A DNA stretch of 64,000 nucleotides from Colwellia maritima. GTDB taxonomy: Bacteria > Pseudomonadota > Gammaproteobacteria > Enterobacterales > Alteromonadaceae. Below, in pieces: positions 8,274 through 19,688 of the stretch. The DNA is taken from assembly GCF_022669015.1 (NCBI RefSeq), contig NZ_JAKKSL010000003.1, forward strand, positions 62,001 through 126,000, read 5' to 3'. The first letter of the stretch is position 1, and each line of letters starts with the position of its first letter. The notes beneath the pieces are model-generated. The model did no database searches and was not told where the DNA came from. It worked only from the letters and a program-made list of their open reading frames with translations. Position numbers and translations under genes: made by a program.

Positions 8274-10499
8274 ATGCAGCATTCACGAAATTTTTTAACC
8301 CTATTTATCTCAGGGTTTTTTATCATACACAGCCCATTATTGCTTGCAAACACTACGCAATCAACGCGCCCATTGATCAGTGTTGAAGAAGAATTTGTTG
8401 ATGGAGGAGATCAATCATTAGAAGATTTTTATGGCGATGAAGATTTTGTTAGCATTGCGACAGGTAATAAAGTTTTAATTCATAAAGCCCCGTCTGTAGC
8501 TACGGTTATTACTGCAGAGCAAATAGAAAACATGGGTGCAAAAACAGTATCTGAAGCATTAGAAAATGTTCCGGGACTTCATGTTTACCCCTCCCCTTTT
8601 AATCGATTAAACACCTCGTTTTCAATACGAGGGATCTATACAGATCAAAACCCACAAATTCTATATTTAGTTAACGGCTTACCAGTAAGAGAGGAGTATA
8701 CAGGCGCGCGCCCACAAGCATTTAAAATGCCTGTTCATTCAGTTGCAAGAATTGAAGTAATTCGTGGCCCTGGCTCTGCCGTTTATGGTGCAGATGCTTA
8801 CGGGGTAATCAATGTCATCACAAAAGACCTGAATAAAATAAAAGAAGCAAATTACGGTGGAAGTTATGGTAGTTATAATTCGTCAAATTTATGGTATCAA
8901 AATGCTTTTAAGTTAGGTGAAGTAGAATTGGGCTTTTCCTTAGAGACATTAAAAAGTGACGGAGATGATAGCCGGATTTTAACACGTGATTTGCAAACTA
9001 TATTTGATGAAATTTCCCAAACATCTACTTCGCAAGCACCAGGTGAACTTAACACAAACTATAACATTGTTGATATAAGACTAACTGGCGAGTTAAACAG
9101 CATTAAAACTAACTTTTGGTATTGGGATAATAATAATGCAGGTGTTGGTCTTGGGTCTGGACAAGCGTTGGACCCTACCGGTACCCAAAATACGTCTATC
9201 TATCAATTTGATGTAAACTACGACTGGCGTATAGCTTCATGGGAAGCCAAAGCTCAATATAGCTTTTATAAAATGAAAGACAAAGCACAGTTTTCTGTGT
9301 TGCCCGCGAATTCACAGATACCCATTGGTGCAGATGGTAATTTAAATTTGACCTCTCCTGTTGGGATAGGTCTATTTGTGGATGGCTATTTAGGAAATCC
9401 TCAACCAACTGAAAAACTACATTCTCTTGATTTTACCTTTCTTTCTACAGACCTAAACGAACATCAGCTAAGGGTTGGTGCGGGTATTTCCCAAAGAAAA
9501 TTAACGGCTAAAGAAGAGAAAAATTTTGGCCCCGGTGTTATTGATACTCAAAAAATGGCTGAATTATTTGCGATTGGTCAGATGATGTTAATTGATGGCA
9601 CATTAACGGATGTGTCTAATACCCCATATGTTTTCGTAAAAGATGTTAAAAGAAAAAACACCTATATTAGCATTCAAGATCAATGGCAATTTGCCAATGA
9701 CTGGGAATTAACAACGGGTATTCGTTATGACTATTATGATGATTTTGGATCGACTCTAAATCCACGGTTAGCGTTAGTTTGGGCTGTTAGCCAAAATACA
9801 ACCACAAAACTACTTTATGGTAGAGCATTTAGAGCACCAGCGTTTGACACCCTTTATGCCATTAATAACCCTGTTGGTACTGGTAATCCTAATTTAGAAC
9901 CCGAAACAATTGACACAATTGAATTCAGTCTAAATCAATATTTACAAAATAATATTCATTGGTCTGTCAATTTATTTAAGTACCACAGTAGAAATTTAAT
10001 CGAGTTTGTTGCTGATCAGAACACAACGAGCACCACAGCGCAAAATTCAAAAGGCCAAAAAGGATACGGTTTTGAAACAGAACTGAGTTGGAAATTTAAC
10101 AACAACGCTTTAGCGCTTAATTACTCATGGCAGCATTCAGAAGATGAATCTACAGGTATAACAACACCTTTAGCGCCTGAACAGCTCTTCAGTGCAATAT
10201 ATGATAATGAACTATCAGAATCTCTGACTTTTAATACAAAAATAAACTGGATTGGAAAAAGAGAACGTGAAGTTGATGATTCAAGACCCGCATTAGCTAA
10301 TTATGCTAGCGTAGATATGGCTATTCATTGGACACTTAATTATGTCGGCACATGGAGGTTGTCACTGTTAGGGAAGAATGTTTTTGATAAATCTGCTTTT
10401 GAGCCTTCACACCCATTAGTGCCAGAAGTGCTTGGACCGATGGGAGATTATCCAATTCAAGGTAGAAGTGTTTATATTCAAATTTCTAAAGGGTTATAA
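8274..10499 (+). CDS. TonB-dependent outer-membrane receptor
   Basis: Intact, 741 residues. A signal peptide (to about LLLA, residue 25) is followed by a plug domain (about 70-190: VATVITAEQIENMGAKTVSE, IEVIRGPGSAVYGADAYGVI) and a 22-strand type barrel ending ...SVYIQISKGL. The region TTKLLYGRAFRAPAF and NPNLEPETIDTIE is typical of the FepA/CirA-like or vitamin-type receptors. The substrate cannot be told from sequence. No Fur box or riboswitch is visible upstream, which argues mildly against a siderophore. It is probably co-transcribed with the upstream kinase and the downstream citrate-synthase-like genes (6-base gap). Confidence 0.9.
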   Translation: MQHSRNFLTLFISGFFIIHSPLLLANTTQSTRPLISVEEEFVDGGDQSLEDFYGDEDFVSIATGNKVLIHKAPSVATVITAEQIENMGAKTVSEALENVPGLHVYPSPFNRLNTSFSIRGIYTDQNPQILYLVNGLPVREEYTGARPQAFKMPVHSVARIEVIRGPGSAVYGADAYGVINVITKDLNKIKEANYGGSYGSYNSSNLWYQNAFKLGEVELGFSLETLKSDGDDSRILTRDLQTIFDEISQTSTSQAPGELNTNYNIVDIRLTGELNSIKTNFWYWDNNNAGVGLGSGQALDPTGTQNTSIYQFDVNYDWRIASWEAKAQYSFYKMKDKAQFSVLPANSQIPIGADGNLNLTSPVGIGLFVDGYLGNPQPTEKLHSLDFTFLSTDLNEHQLRVGAGISQRKLTAKEEKNFGPGVIDTQKMAELFAIGQMMLIDGTLTDVSNTPYVFVKDVKRKNTYISIQDQWQFANDWELTTGIRYDYYDDFGSTLNPRLALVWAVSQNTTTKLLYGRAFRAPAFDTLYAINNPVGTGNPNLEPETIDTIEFSLNQYLQNNIHWSVNLFKYHSRNLIEFVADQNTTSTTAQNSKGQKGYGFETELSWKFNNNALALNYSWQHSEDESTGITTPLAPEQLFSAIYDNELSESLTFNTKINWIGKREREVDDSRPALANYASVDMAIHWTLNYVGTWRLSLLGKNVFDKSAFEPSHPLVPEVLGPMGDYPIQGRSVYIQISKGL

Positions 10500-10505
10500 A
10501 ACAAA

Positions 10506-11331
10506 ATGAGTGAAAGAAAAGTAAAAATCACAAGCAGAAATGACCATTTTACATCAAAAATAAAAAGTGACATTACCCTAGAAATTCCGGCAGATGATAA
10601 TAACTTTTTAGTGAAAGAAACTCGGACACATGGGTATAACGTGCTAGATTTAATGGATGATTGTGACGTTAATGATGTTTTTTTCTTACTTTATAATGGT
10701 GAATTACCCAACGATACCCAAAAACAACTATTAAGGAAATTATCAATTTTCCTAATAAACCTTGGTCCTCGTCATTCATCTTCAAGAACTGCAGCCAATG
10801 CAGCCATTGGTAGAACAGATGTAAATCATATAGTACCTATTGCCATGATGGGCATGAGCGGCGCTTATGGTGGTTCAAAAGAAATAGAAAATGCTATGCG
10901 TTTTTTAAAAAAACATCATAATGATGTATCCGAGGCTATTGCTCAACATTGTCTCAATGCCACGGATGATCCTACCCATGAAGATTGGATAATAGCACCG
11001 GGTTTCGGCACAGACTTTAGAGGGCAATCCCCTTTTATTATCGATGCTAAAAATAATCTGTTGCTTGCCTCGCCAACTGATGGCTACCTTAATTGGGCAA
11101 ATACATTTGTTAGTTACCTACCGGCAGATAAACACTGTGGTTGGCGACTAGCAGGAGTTGTTGCCGCGGTGTTACTTGATTTAAATATAGCACCTAGGCT
11201 TGGTCTTGGAATTTTTCAAATATTAGCCGGACCCGGGGGCCTTAGCCCACGGAATCCATTTTTCTAACCAACCTATTACCGAAATACCTTTTTTAAAAGA
11301 TGAAGATTATGAAATCAAAAATGACCAATGA
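10506..11331 (+). CDS. Citrate synthase/citryl-CoA lyase-fold protein, first of a pair (one apparent frameshift)
   Basis: About 274 residues. The sequence follows the small citrate-synthase-fold pattern of citryl-CoA lyases: VLDLMDDCDVNDVFFLLYNGELP near the N-terminus, GPRHSSSRTAANAAIGRTD and GMSGAYGGSKEIENAMRFLKKH in the middle, and LAGPGALAHGIHFSNQPITE at the end once a base is removed from the G-run near 11240. The restored frame stops at 11331 and overlaps the start of the next gene by 11 bases. It is half the length of a normal citrate synthase. I infer a heteromeric enzyme with the next protein doing Claisen-type acyl-CoA chemistry; the substrate is unknown. Confidence 0.65.
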
Positions 11332-12148
11332 ATTGTGGCAGTTAAAACGCGGTAAAATATCAACCAATCGTGGCGGTTGGCGTATTGGTGAAGCAATTTA
11401 CAATTGCGGCTATTCTATGATGGATGATCTAGTGGGTAAAAAGTCTTTTTTCCAAACACTGATCCTCAATGTTACGCGTAAAATGCCAAGTAAAGTACTT
11501 GCTGATTGGTTTGAGGCTAGTTTCATTTGTTTAAGCCGGCCTGACTCTCGAATATGGTGTAATCAAAACGGCTCCTTAATTGGCTCTGTTAAAGGTTCTC
11601 CTGTAGCAGGCATTGCTGCAGGAATTCTTTCGGCTGACTCAAGAATGTATGGACCAGGCTCAATTACGGGTGGTGCAGAATTTATTCAGCAGGCATTGAA
11701 ATGGCATAAAGAAGGCATGACACCATTAGAAATTATTAAAAAGGAACTCGCAACTAAGCATACAAAGCCAGGAACTAAACCAGTTATTGTTGGATATGCT
11801 CGCCCAATAGCAACAGGTGATGAGCGCGTTGAGGCTATGGAAAAAGTAACCAAAAGCTTGGGCTTTGCAGAAGGTGAACATTTAAAACTAGCGTTCAAAA
11901 TTCATACAACGCTTGCTGAGCATTATCAAGAAAACATGAATTACGTTGGTTATGTAACGGCTTTTCTTACTGATCAAGGATTTACACCAACAGAAATGTA
12001 TCGCATTTACAGTACGTGGGTGCACTCAGGGGTTCATGCCTGTTATGCGGAGGCAAACGACGACATTGCAGGAGGTTTTCTACCGCTTGCCTGTGAGGAC
12101 ATTGAGTATACAGGGACTAAGCCGAGAGCATTACCCAAACGTGAGTAA
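11321..12148 (+). CDS. Citrate synthase/citryl-CoA lyase-fold protein, second of a pair
   Basis: About 275 residues from ATG 11321, chosen over the upstream ATG at 11300 because translational coupling with the preceding stop at 11331 is typical. The middle segment (GSVKGSPVAGIAAGIL, YGPGSITGGAEFIQQALKWHKEG) parallels the GPxH...GG region of the first protein, and the end (FLTDQGFTPTEMYRIYSTWVHSGVHACYAEA) parallels its C-terminal His region. The two are divergent paralogues of the same fold. The gene ends six bases from the stop of the convergent TPP-dependent enzyme. Function not recognised beyond the family. Confidence 0.6.
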   Translation: MTNELWQLKRGKISTNRGGWRIGEAIYNCGYSMMDDLVGKKSFFQTLILNVTRKMPSKVLADWFEASFICLSRPDSRIWCNQNGSLIGSVKGSPVAGIAAGILSADSRMYGPGSITGGAEFIQQALKWHKEGMTPLEIIKKELATKHTKPGTKPVIVGYARPIATGDERVEAMEKVTKSLGFAEGEHLKLAFKIHTTLAEHYQENMNYVGYVTAFLTDQGFTPTEMYRIYSTWVHSGVHACYAEANDDIAGGFLPLACEDIEYTGTKPRALPKRE

Positions 12149-12154
12149 AGGCAA

Positions 12155-13966
12155 TTATCCTCCGGGTGTTGCTGATTCTTTTTGATCCGCTAAGCCTTTA
12201 ACCCTTTGTCCCATCGGGGGAACTTCATTAGGGTCAATAATGACATTAAGCAGTGTCGGCCCTTGTTTATTTCCTAAACGTTGCCAGTCAAGGTCCATTA
12301 ACTCCCCAGGTGTTTTAATAGTAATGCCTTCTACTCCCATAGATTGTGCCATCATGGCATAATCTATTTTAGGAAGTTCAAAACCAATTTGTTCAGCCCC
12401 ACCTAATTGTTGACCATGCTTAACCATGCCTAATTCACTGTCATTTAAAATAACGTAAATAACAGGAATTTGGTGTTGTAACGCGACGGTAATTTCTTGT
12501 CCTGACATTAAATAACTACCATCGCCCGTAATACAAACTGATGGTTGCTTACTCCCTAAACAAGTACCTATTGAAGCTCCAATGGCCCACCCCATTGAGC
12601 CAAACCCCATAGCAATATGATAAAAACCTTGTGAACTTTTGCGATGGCAATAATGTGTAAACCATGCCCATGTATTTCCTGCATCCAAATGTAAGCGAAA
12701 ATTCAATGGAATAGAACGAGAAAATTCTGTTACGACACGCTGTGGCTTTAATGGTATAGCGTCAGATAAACAAGCTTCAGGATTATCTAAGGTAATTTGG
12801 TATCCGTGATTTTTAGTTACGGATTTTTTTTCAAAAAACTTTACCTGAATTGGATCAACCGCCCCCCACGATCGCCCCCATTTAAGGCCTTGACGAATAT
12901 TTAAATTAAGCTGCTTAAATATTGATTTAAGATCACCACAAACATGATGCTGTGCCATTGGCGTGCGAGTAAAGTGTTCAATGATGGAATCAATATGTAC
13001 TAACCTATTACTCAATATATTAGTATGCCAACCCGGTTCCTAACTCAGTAATCGGTGTGCCAACGGCAATTAATAAATCAATCGTATTATCTTCCATTGT
13101 CTCAAGGGCACTTTGATGACCAAAGCAAAGCCATAAACTCCGCGATAACGTGTATGATATCCATCAAGCCAACGTTTACCCGCCGGAGCCGTAACAATTG
13201 GCGCATGAGTAAGATCAGAAAACTCCATAATTTCGTCAATAGCTGAACCACACCCTTTGCCTAGAAATAAAGCTATACGCCAAGTATTTGAAAGCATAAC
13301 GGTTAATTTTTCTACCGCGTCATTATCGGTTAACGTAAAATCCTGAACTAAACGGCCTATTTTCATTTTTGAAGCAATCACGGTTGGTTGGCGCAAAATA
13401 TCTGAGGGGATACTAATGTGTACAGGCCCTTTAGGTATACGATTAGCTGCCATAATAGCGGAAATGAGTTTAGGGTGTATTTGTTCAGTATGAGAAATTA
13501 ACGTGCTATAGCGTGTACAATGTTTAAAAATGGCAACGGTATCAATGGCTGTGCATGAAGATTCTTGTAATGCATTTCGTCCAAACTTAGGTAATGGCGT
13601 TTGCGCTGTAATCACCAATACAGGTACATTGTCAGCGTATGCTGACGCCACACCTGTTAATAAGTTAGTTGAACCAGGCCCTGTTGTTGCACAACAAACG
13701 CCTAACTTACCCGTTTCTCTGGCATAACCTTCTGCCATAAATGCCGCGCCAGATTCATGACGCGCTACCACTATTTTTGGACTGTAACCATCATTTGAAC
13801 GCGCTATAGCATTGAATAAAGGCTCTATTGCACCACCTGGTACACCAAAAATATAATCAACTTCGAGTAGTTTTAAATAATGAATGATTAAATCGGCATT
13901 ATCCCACCCCTCACCTAGTTGAATTTCTTTTTCAAAATTTTCTCTAGCATGTGAAGACAAATTCAC
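12155..13966 (-). CDS. TPP-dependent acetolactate synthase-like enzyme (two apparent frameshifts)
   Basis: The chain has the full COG0028 layout. The N-terminal TPP-binding domain has the catalytic Glu in VVARHESGAAFMAEGYAR and GPGSTNLLTGVASAYADNVP. A central domain covers about residues 200-345. The C-terminal TPP domain has GDGSYLMSGQEI and the Mg-site Asn in VILNDSELGM. The start is GTG 13966 with AGG ten bases upstream. Breaks occur at 13120-13126 (GCTTTGG on the coding strand where GCTGG is expected) and near 13030 (extra G). No small IlvN-type regulatory subunit is near, so a branched-chain amino acid role is unlikely. Proximity to the citrate-synthase-like pair suggests a shared but unidentified pathway. 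Confidence 0.75.
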
Positions 13967-14033
13967 TATAAACCTCGTCTTTATTATTATGATTCTTATG
14001 AGTGTTACAACGGTATGCTTTGATTAATTCATG

Positions 14034-16530
14034 TTATTTAAAAAGCTCCTCTACCGGTTTAGGTTTACCGAAATGATAGCCTTGTGCGTAAGTCACACCT
14101 ATTGTGGCTAACAATTGCAAGGTTTCTTCATTTTCTACAAACTCAGCAACTGTTTTCTTACCTAAAGCCGTAGCCACTTCATATATGGCTTTAACTAGGG
14201 CCAAATCTACAGGGTTAGTTGCTAGATCAATAATAAATGAGCCATCAATTTTCACTGAATGTGCAGGTAATTGTTTTAAGTAATTAAAGGTACTAAAACC
14301 TGTACCGAAGTCATCAATTGAAAATTCGCATCCTAGAGCGCTAAGTTTTGCAACCATACTTTGTGTTGCCGTTATATTACTTAAGCCGGCACTTTCTGTT
14401 AATTCAAAAATTATACGACAGGGATCAACATTATACTGATGCAACTTTTCTTGAATAAGCGGTAATAAACGTTCATCACTAAAGCCTTGTGCAGACAAGT
14501 TAATGGCAACTTTATTTAACTCAGGGTGCTTAGTTAAATAATAAATAGCTTTGCTGATCACTTGTCTGTCAAGCAAGCTCATATCACCTTCGCGTTCTAA
14601 CAGCCGGAATAAACTCGCCGGGCTGCACTAGTTCACCATTAAGCTCTAATCGAACTAAGGCTTCATAATAAACAACGTCTTTACTCGCAATATCGATAAT
14701 GGGTTGAAAATGGAGTATTAAATTATCATCTGCTACCGCTTGGCGAATTTTTCTTATCCACTTAAGACTAGCAAGTAGATCTTTACTTAAATCATCACTT
14801 TCATTGTATATATGGGCTAAATTTCTACCTAATCGTTTTGCTGCATATAAAGCGATATCTGCTTGTTTCATGTATTCGTCTGCAGGATATGCTTTACAAT
14901 CTATCTCCGTAAGACCAATAGAGCAGTTGACTTTAATCACTTTGCCTTCAACTCTACATTGATAATCATCGAGCAATTTACAAATATTACTTGCCAAGTT
15001 AAATGCCGTATCTTGGTTAGTATTGGGTAGTAATAGGGCAAATTCATCACCGCCAATACGTGCAATAAAATCGCTCTTTCTCAACCGAGAACTGACCAAT
15101 GATGATACATTTCTTAACACCATATCTCCGTGATGATGCCCTAAAGTATCATTAATTACTTTAAAGCGATCGAGATCCAAATACAGCAATGCATGAGGCC
15201 CGTTTCCTCGAGAAGCCATGGCGGTAAATTGCTTTAATTCAGTTTCAAAATAAAGACGATTATACAAACCGGTTAAACCGTCATGCATGGCGATATGTTC
15301 TAATTCTTCTTGGGCTTTTTTACGCGAAGTGATATTTTCAATGGTGCCAGAAATAGTATTAGTCTCATGCTTGCGGGTAATATCAAAACGAGCTAACACC
15401 CATAATGCATTATTAAATTTATTTTTTAAACGAAATTCAAATTGATGCGAATTAGTATTACTTGATAAGAGACTAACGATTTCATTAGATATAAAAGCAT
15501 CTGCATGCTCTGACGTTTCGATAAAATCATTCAATGGCCGATGGTTCGATTCTTCAATGGTGAATCCCGTAAATTTCTCCCATGCTTTATTTAAAAAAAC
15601 AATGGCACCATTTTTATTCAGCTCAATTATGATAGTACCAATTTGATCCAACAACTGTTGATGCTGCTCTGATACATTTTTATACTCTGCCCGACTTTGA
15701 TTTAACGATTGAACTTTATTAGCAAATTGTAAATTACTAATAATAAAATCTTCACGTCTTGCTGCTGTCTCACATACTCGTCTTAACTGTTCAGCCCTAA
15801 AAGGTTTAGTAACAAAATCGGCAGCCCCTTTAAGCATGAGTTCTTCGGCCAATTCCATTGTATGATTCGCTGTCATGATAACAACAGATTGCTTTGGATT
15901 TTCTTTCATTATATGGTCAAGTACTTGATTACCAGACATCCCTGGCAGCATGACATCTAACAATACTAAGGCATAATTATTCTCACGCCATAATTCCAGA
16001 CCGACTTCACCATTACTAGCACTATCAATAGTAAATCGCGTGTTTAGTATTCTATTTACCAGGTGACAAGTATCTGAATTGTCTTCTATTACTAATAACG
16101 AAGACTTTTCCATATCTTTTAAGGGAATTAAATCTTCGTTATTAATAATATTGAGTAATTTTTCATATTCTGAAAAAGCAATCAGACTATTTATGCCAAA
16201 TTCACGTGCCGTAGCACTAGCTAGGTGTTCGCACCATGTATTAGCTACGACGACAAAAGGGGTATCAGCAGAACACTTTAAAACACCTGAACGCACCATG
16301 CGGGCCAGACGCCAACCATCAAAGTTATCTAAATTTATATTACTGACAACAAAATCAATATTATCTCTTTTTAAAATATCGATAGCGCTTCGTGTATTAG
16401 TTGCAAGTACAATAGTATAATCAGTACCAGAAACTAATAGTTTTTCAAGCTTTGTGAGCCGTTCAGCATTGGTATTAAGTAATAATAATTGTTTAGATGA
16501 AGAAGGCTGCAATATATTTCCTAGTATCAA
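14034..16530 (-). CDS. REC-REC-PAS-GGDEF-EAL cyclic-di-GMP protein (one apparent frameshift)
   Basis: About 832 residues. The first receiver-like domain (about 14-130) is degenerate: the phosphoacceptor position reads Asn in SNINLDNFDGW. The second (about 143-260) has all key residues (VIEDN, LLDVMLPGMSG, MTAN, KPF). A PAS domain follows (about 295-405), then GGDEF with an intact IGGDEF active site and an RKSD inhibitory site five residues before it, then EAL with YEALVRL, NLSAQ, FELTES, DDFGTGFS, KIDGSF and YAQGYHFGKP, all apparently catalytic. One extra T near 14591 splits the EAL domain. Both cyclase and phosphodiesterase activity are possible; phosphorylation of the second receiver probably sets the balance. 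Confidence 0.88.
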
Positions 16531-16652
16531 TAAAGTATAAAAATTAAGACCTTAATTAAAAAGCAACTGTAATATAACAACAATTGTTTCCTTGTGTAAA
16601 TGCTTTAGTTTCGACTTGTTTTTGTATTCACGATAGGACAATGTTTTTATAA

Positions 16653-16692
16653 CAAAAAAAAATCAGATTACTGGTTTACCAGTAATCTGATT
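16653..16692 (-). terminator. Intrinsic terminator of aceA
   Basis: Perfect 15-base inverted repeat (arms 16661-16675 and 16678-16692) with a 2-base spacer. On the minus strand it is followed by a run of T (16654-16662 on plus are A). It lies 38 bases after the aceA stop. Stem plus T-run is textbook. Confidence 0.9.
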
Positions 16693-16729
16693 AAAAAGAT
16701 AGTTAAAATTAATTAACTAATAGCAATAC

Positions 16730-18342
16730 TTAAGAGAATTGATTAGACGTGTTTTTTGCACCGCCGGCTTTAAGTGCATTCTCACCGGCAAAGTATTCTT
16801 TGTGATCATCACCCATGTCTGAGCCAGACATATTTTGATGTTTAACACAGGCAATACCTTGACGAATTTCTTCACGTTGAACATTTTTAACATAACCAAG
16901 CATACCTTGTTCACCAAAGTACTCTTTAGCTAAGTTGTCAACAGACAATGCAGTAGTGTGATAAGTAGGTAATGTAATCAAGTGATGGAATACGTTTGCT
17001 TCACGTGCAGTGTCCGCTTGGAAAGTACGAGTACGTTCATCAGCTATTGCAGAAAGTTCAGTGTTGTCGTATTCAGCACTCATTAAGTTATCACGAACAT
17101 AGGCAGATACATCTTTACCCGCTTCAGCCATTGAATCGTAAGTTTGTTGACGGAAGTTTAACGTCCAGTTGAAAGATGGCGAGTTGTTATAAACAAGTTT
17201 CGCATCTGGGTGAACTTTACGAACATCATTCATCATGCCGGCAATTTCATGTACTGTTGGAATGGCCGTTTCAATCCAAAGTAAATCGGCACCCGCATTA
17301 AGTGCACCAATACAGTCAAATACACAACGTTCATGACCAGTTCCTTGACGGAATTGATATAAGCCAGAAGGTAAACGCTTAGGACGAACAAGTTTACCAT
17401 CGCGGTTGAAACATACATCGCCTTCGCCCATGTCAGCTACATCAATTTCTTCAACATCTAAGAAAGAATTGTAAATATCACCAGAATCACCAGGCTCTTT
17501 AACAACTGCAATTTCTTTTGTTAAGCCAAGCACCTTCAGAGTCAGTACGTGCAACGATTAAACCATTATCAATACCAAGCTCAAGGAATGCATGACGTAA
17601 AGCACGTATTTTTGCATGGAAATCAGCATGAGGAACCGTTACTTTACCGTCTTGATGTCCACATTGTTTCTCATCAGCCACTTGGTTTTCAATTTGAAGG
17701 GCACAAGCACCGACTTCAATCATTTGTTTAGCCATTAGGTAAGTTGCTTCTGCGTTACCAAAACCGGCATCGATATCGGCAACAATTGGCACAACATGAG
17801 TTACGTGATTGTCAATTTGATATTGAATATCTGCTTCTTTAGCAGAATCACCAAGCATCTCTAGCTGCATCTAGCTCACGGAATAGACCACCTAGCTCAC
17901 GTGCATCTGCTTGACGTAGGAATGTGTATAGCTCTTTAACTAATGAGGCAACAGATGTTTTCTCGTGCATTGATTGATCAGGAAGTGGACCAAACTCGCT
18001 GCGAAGTGCTGCTACCATCCAACCAGAAAGATATAAATAACGGCGATCAGTTTTGCCATCAAAATGTTTCTTGATTGAAATCATTTTTTGTTGACCAACA
18101 AAACCATGCCGGCAACCTAGAGATTGTGTGTACTTAGTCTTGTCAGCATCAAATGCAGCCATATCACGACGCATAATGTCTGCAGTGTACTGAGCAATTT
18201 CTAAACCTGTTTTGAATCTATTTTGAGTTCGCATACGAGCGATAGACTCAGGATTAATTGGATCCCAAGCGCTACCCGCCTTTTCTTTTATTGCTTTAAC
18301 TGCTTCAATTGCACTTTGATAATTAGACATAATATTCTCCAA
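16730..18342 (-). CDS. aceA: Isocitrate lyase (two apparent frameshifts)
   Basis: About 530 residues, the long isocitrate lyase type found in many gammaproteobacteria. Visible features: SAWDPINPESIARMRTQNRF near the N-terminus, VVPIVADIDAGFGNAEATYL with metal-binding Asp, the catalytic loop DEKQCGHQDGKV with its Cys-Gly-His, and VYNNSPSFNWTLNFR. It cleaves isocitrate to glyoxylate and succinate, the first step of the glyoxylate shunt. Both breaks (17526-17531 and 17851-17856) read GCTTGG on the coding strand where GCTGG fits. Codon CGG near 18110 gives GCRHGF where the family has Trp, again at the same motif. Divergent from lysR; terminator downstream. Confidence 0.95.
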
Positions 18343-18680
18343 TGGTCTTATTTCACACTAATCTAGGTTGTATAACTAATTTGTTTGGTTGGTTTGATGT
18401 AACTCACTTAGAAAGCAATCACACCGGACAACAAAAATAATAGTCAACAAACAAACATTTATGAAATATATAATTATGATTACCACCATTCACACAAGAA
18501 ATACCACAACATGCGCACTTTACAATAATATCTTTTATGCATAAATAACAATTAGTTACATGTTTACCAATAATTATCCAGTTATATTATGTATGGAAGG
18601 AATCTGAATAATCATTGAAAATCATCAATACTTAGCATATATTTATTTAAGTTATACTTTTAATTGGAAACATTAAACTC
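18343..18680. other. Divergent promoter region of aceA and lysR
   Basis: About 340 bases of very AT-rich sequence between the divergent aceA and LysR genes. It should hold both promoters and the LysR operator. Short dyads such as ATAATTATGATTA are present, but I cannot assign a specific T-N11-A box. No gene or strong hairpin seen. Confidence 0.45.
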
Positions 18681-19627
18681 ATGAATATTTCTAAAATTGA
18701 TTTAAATCTACTTATTTATTTAGACGTGCTACTAAGAGAAAAAAATGTAACCCGTGCGGTGGACAGCTTAATATTACTCAGCCTGCTATGAGTAATGGTT
18801 TAAAAAGGTTAAGAACACTATTCAATGATCCTATCTTAGTTCGTACTTCTGATGGAATGTCTCCAACTGAAAAAGCAAAAACCCTTGCCCCCGCCATTAG
18901 AAAAATATTACTTGAGTTAGAAAAGACATTGCAAGGCGAAGAAGAGTTCAATGAACAAAATAGTACTCGCGTATTTCGGATTATGGCTAGTGATTACGCT
19001 GCATCAACATTATTACCCAAATTACTAAGGCTGATAAACCAAACAGCTCCTAATATTACAATAGATATCATGACGCCCGCCGATGTTACCTTTCATGATG
19101 TTGAAGCGGGTAAAATTGATATGGCTATTAACCGTTTTGATGAGCTGCCACAGTCATTTCATCAAAAATCAATATGGCGTGATTCTTTTTCATGTTTGAT
19201 AAGTGCGGATAATCCTGTTGTGGCTAAATTCAATTTAAACTCTTACTTAGCTACAAAACATGTATGGGTGTCAAAAACGGGTTTTGGTGTGGGCGTTGGT
19301 ATGAATCCAAACGATGTACAAAAACTTGGGCGGGTAGATGAAGCGCTAGCAAGGCTAGGTAAAAAGCGTGATATAAAAGTTTTCACACGTAATTACCATG
19401 TTGCTATGCAACTTGCTTTTGAAGACAATTTAATTGCGACATTACCAACGAAAGCCGCGATGTTACATAAAAATGATGTCAATTATATTATTGTTAAACC
19501 CCCTTTTGACATTCCAGATATGGAATTAAAAATGATCTGGAGCCCCTTGTTGCACCACGATGCTAGTCATATATGGTTTAGAAAGTTGGTCATTGAAGCC
19601 GCTAGGCAAGTACAAGCAAACGAATAA
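18681..19627 (+). CDS. LysR-family transcriptional regulator (one apparent frameshift)
   Basis: About 315 residues. The winged helix-turn-helix begins MNISKIDLNLLIYLDVLLRE, and after a one-base gap at 18759-18762 (GTGG where GCTGG would give Ala-Gly-Gln-Leu) continues LNITQPAMSNGLKRLRTLF. The C-terminal effector domain (about 90-310) has the usual two lobes (RIMASDYAASTLLPKLL; DNLIATLPTKAAM). It is divergent from aceA and upstream of lrgA-lrgB and glcB, so control of the glyoxylate shunt or of the LrgAB pair by a small organic acid is the natural inference. Confidence 0.85.
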
Positions 19628-19688
19628 ATTACTTATAGTGGTACTAACTTACTAAAAACTTATTGGATAATAACTTACTGACTAAAGC

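Noticed and set aside
10506..12148. A single frameshifted citrate or methylcitrate synthase
   Set aside because: Restoring the frame gives a complete first protein with its own stop at 11331 and a second with its own overlapping start. Both halves show the same fold, so this is a pair and not one broken gene.
12155..13966. ilvB/ilvG acetohydroxyacid synthase of valine and isoleucine synthesis
   Set aside because: No regulatory subunit, ilvC or ilvD is near, and the context is a citrate-synthase-like pair. Only the broad family name is safe.
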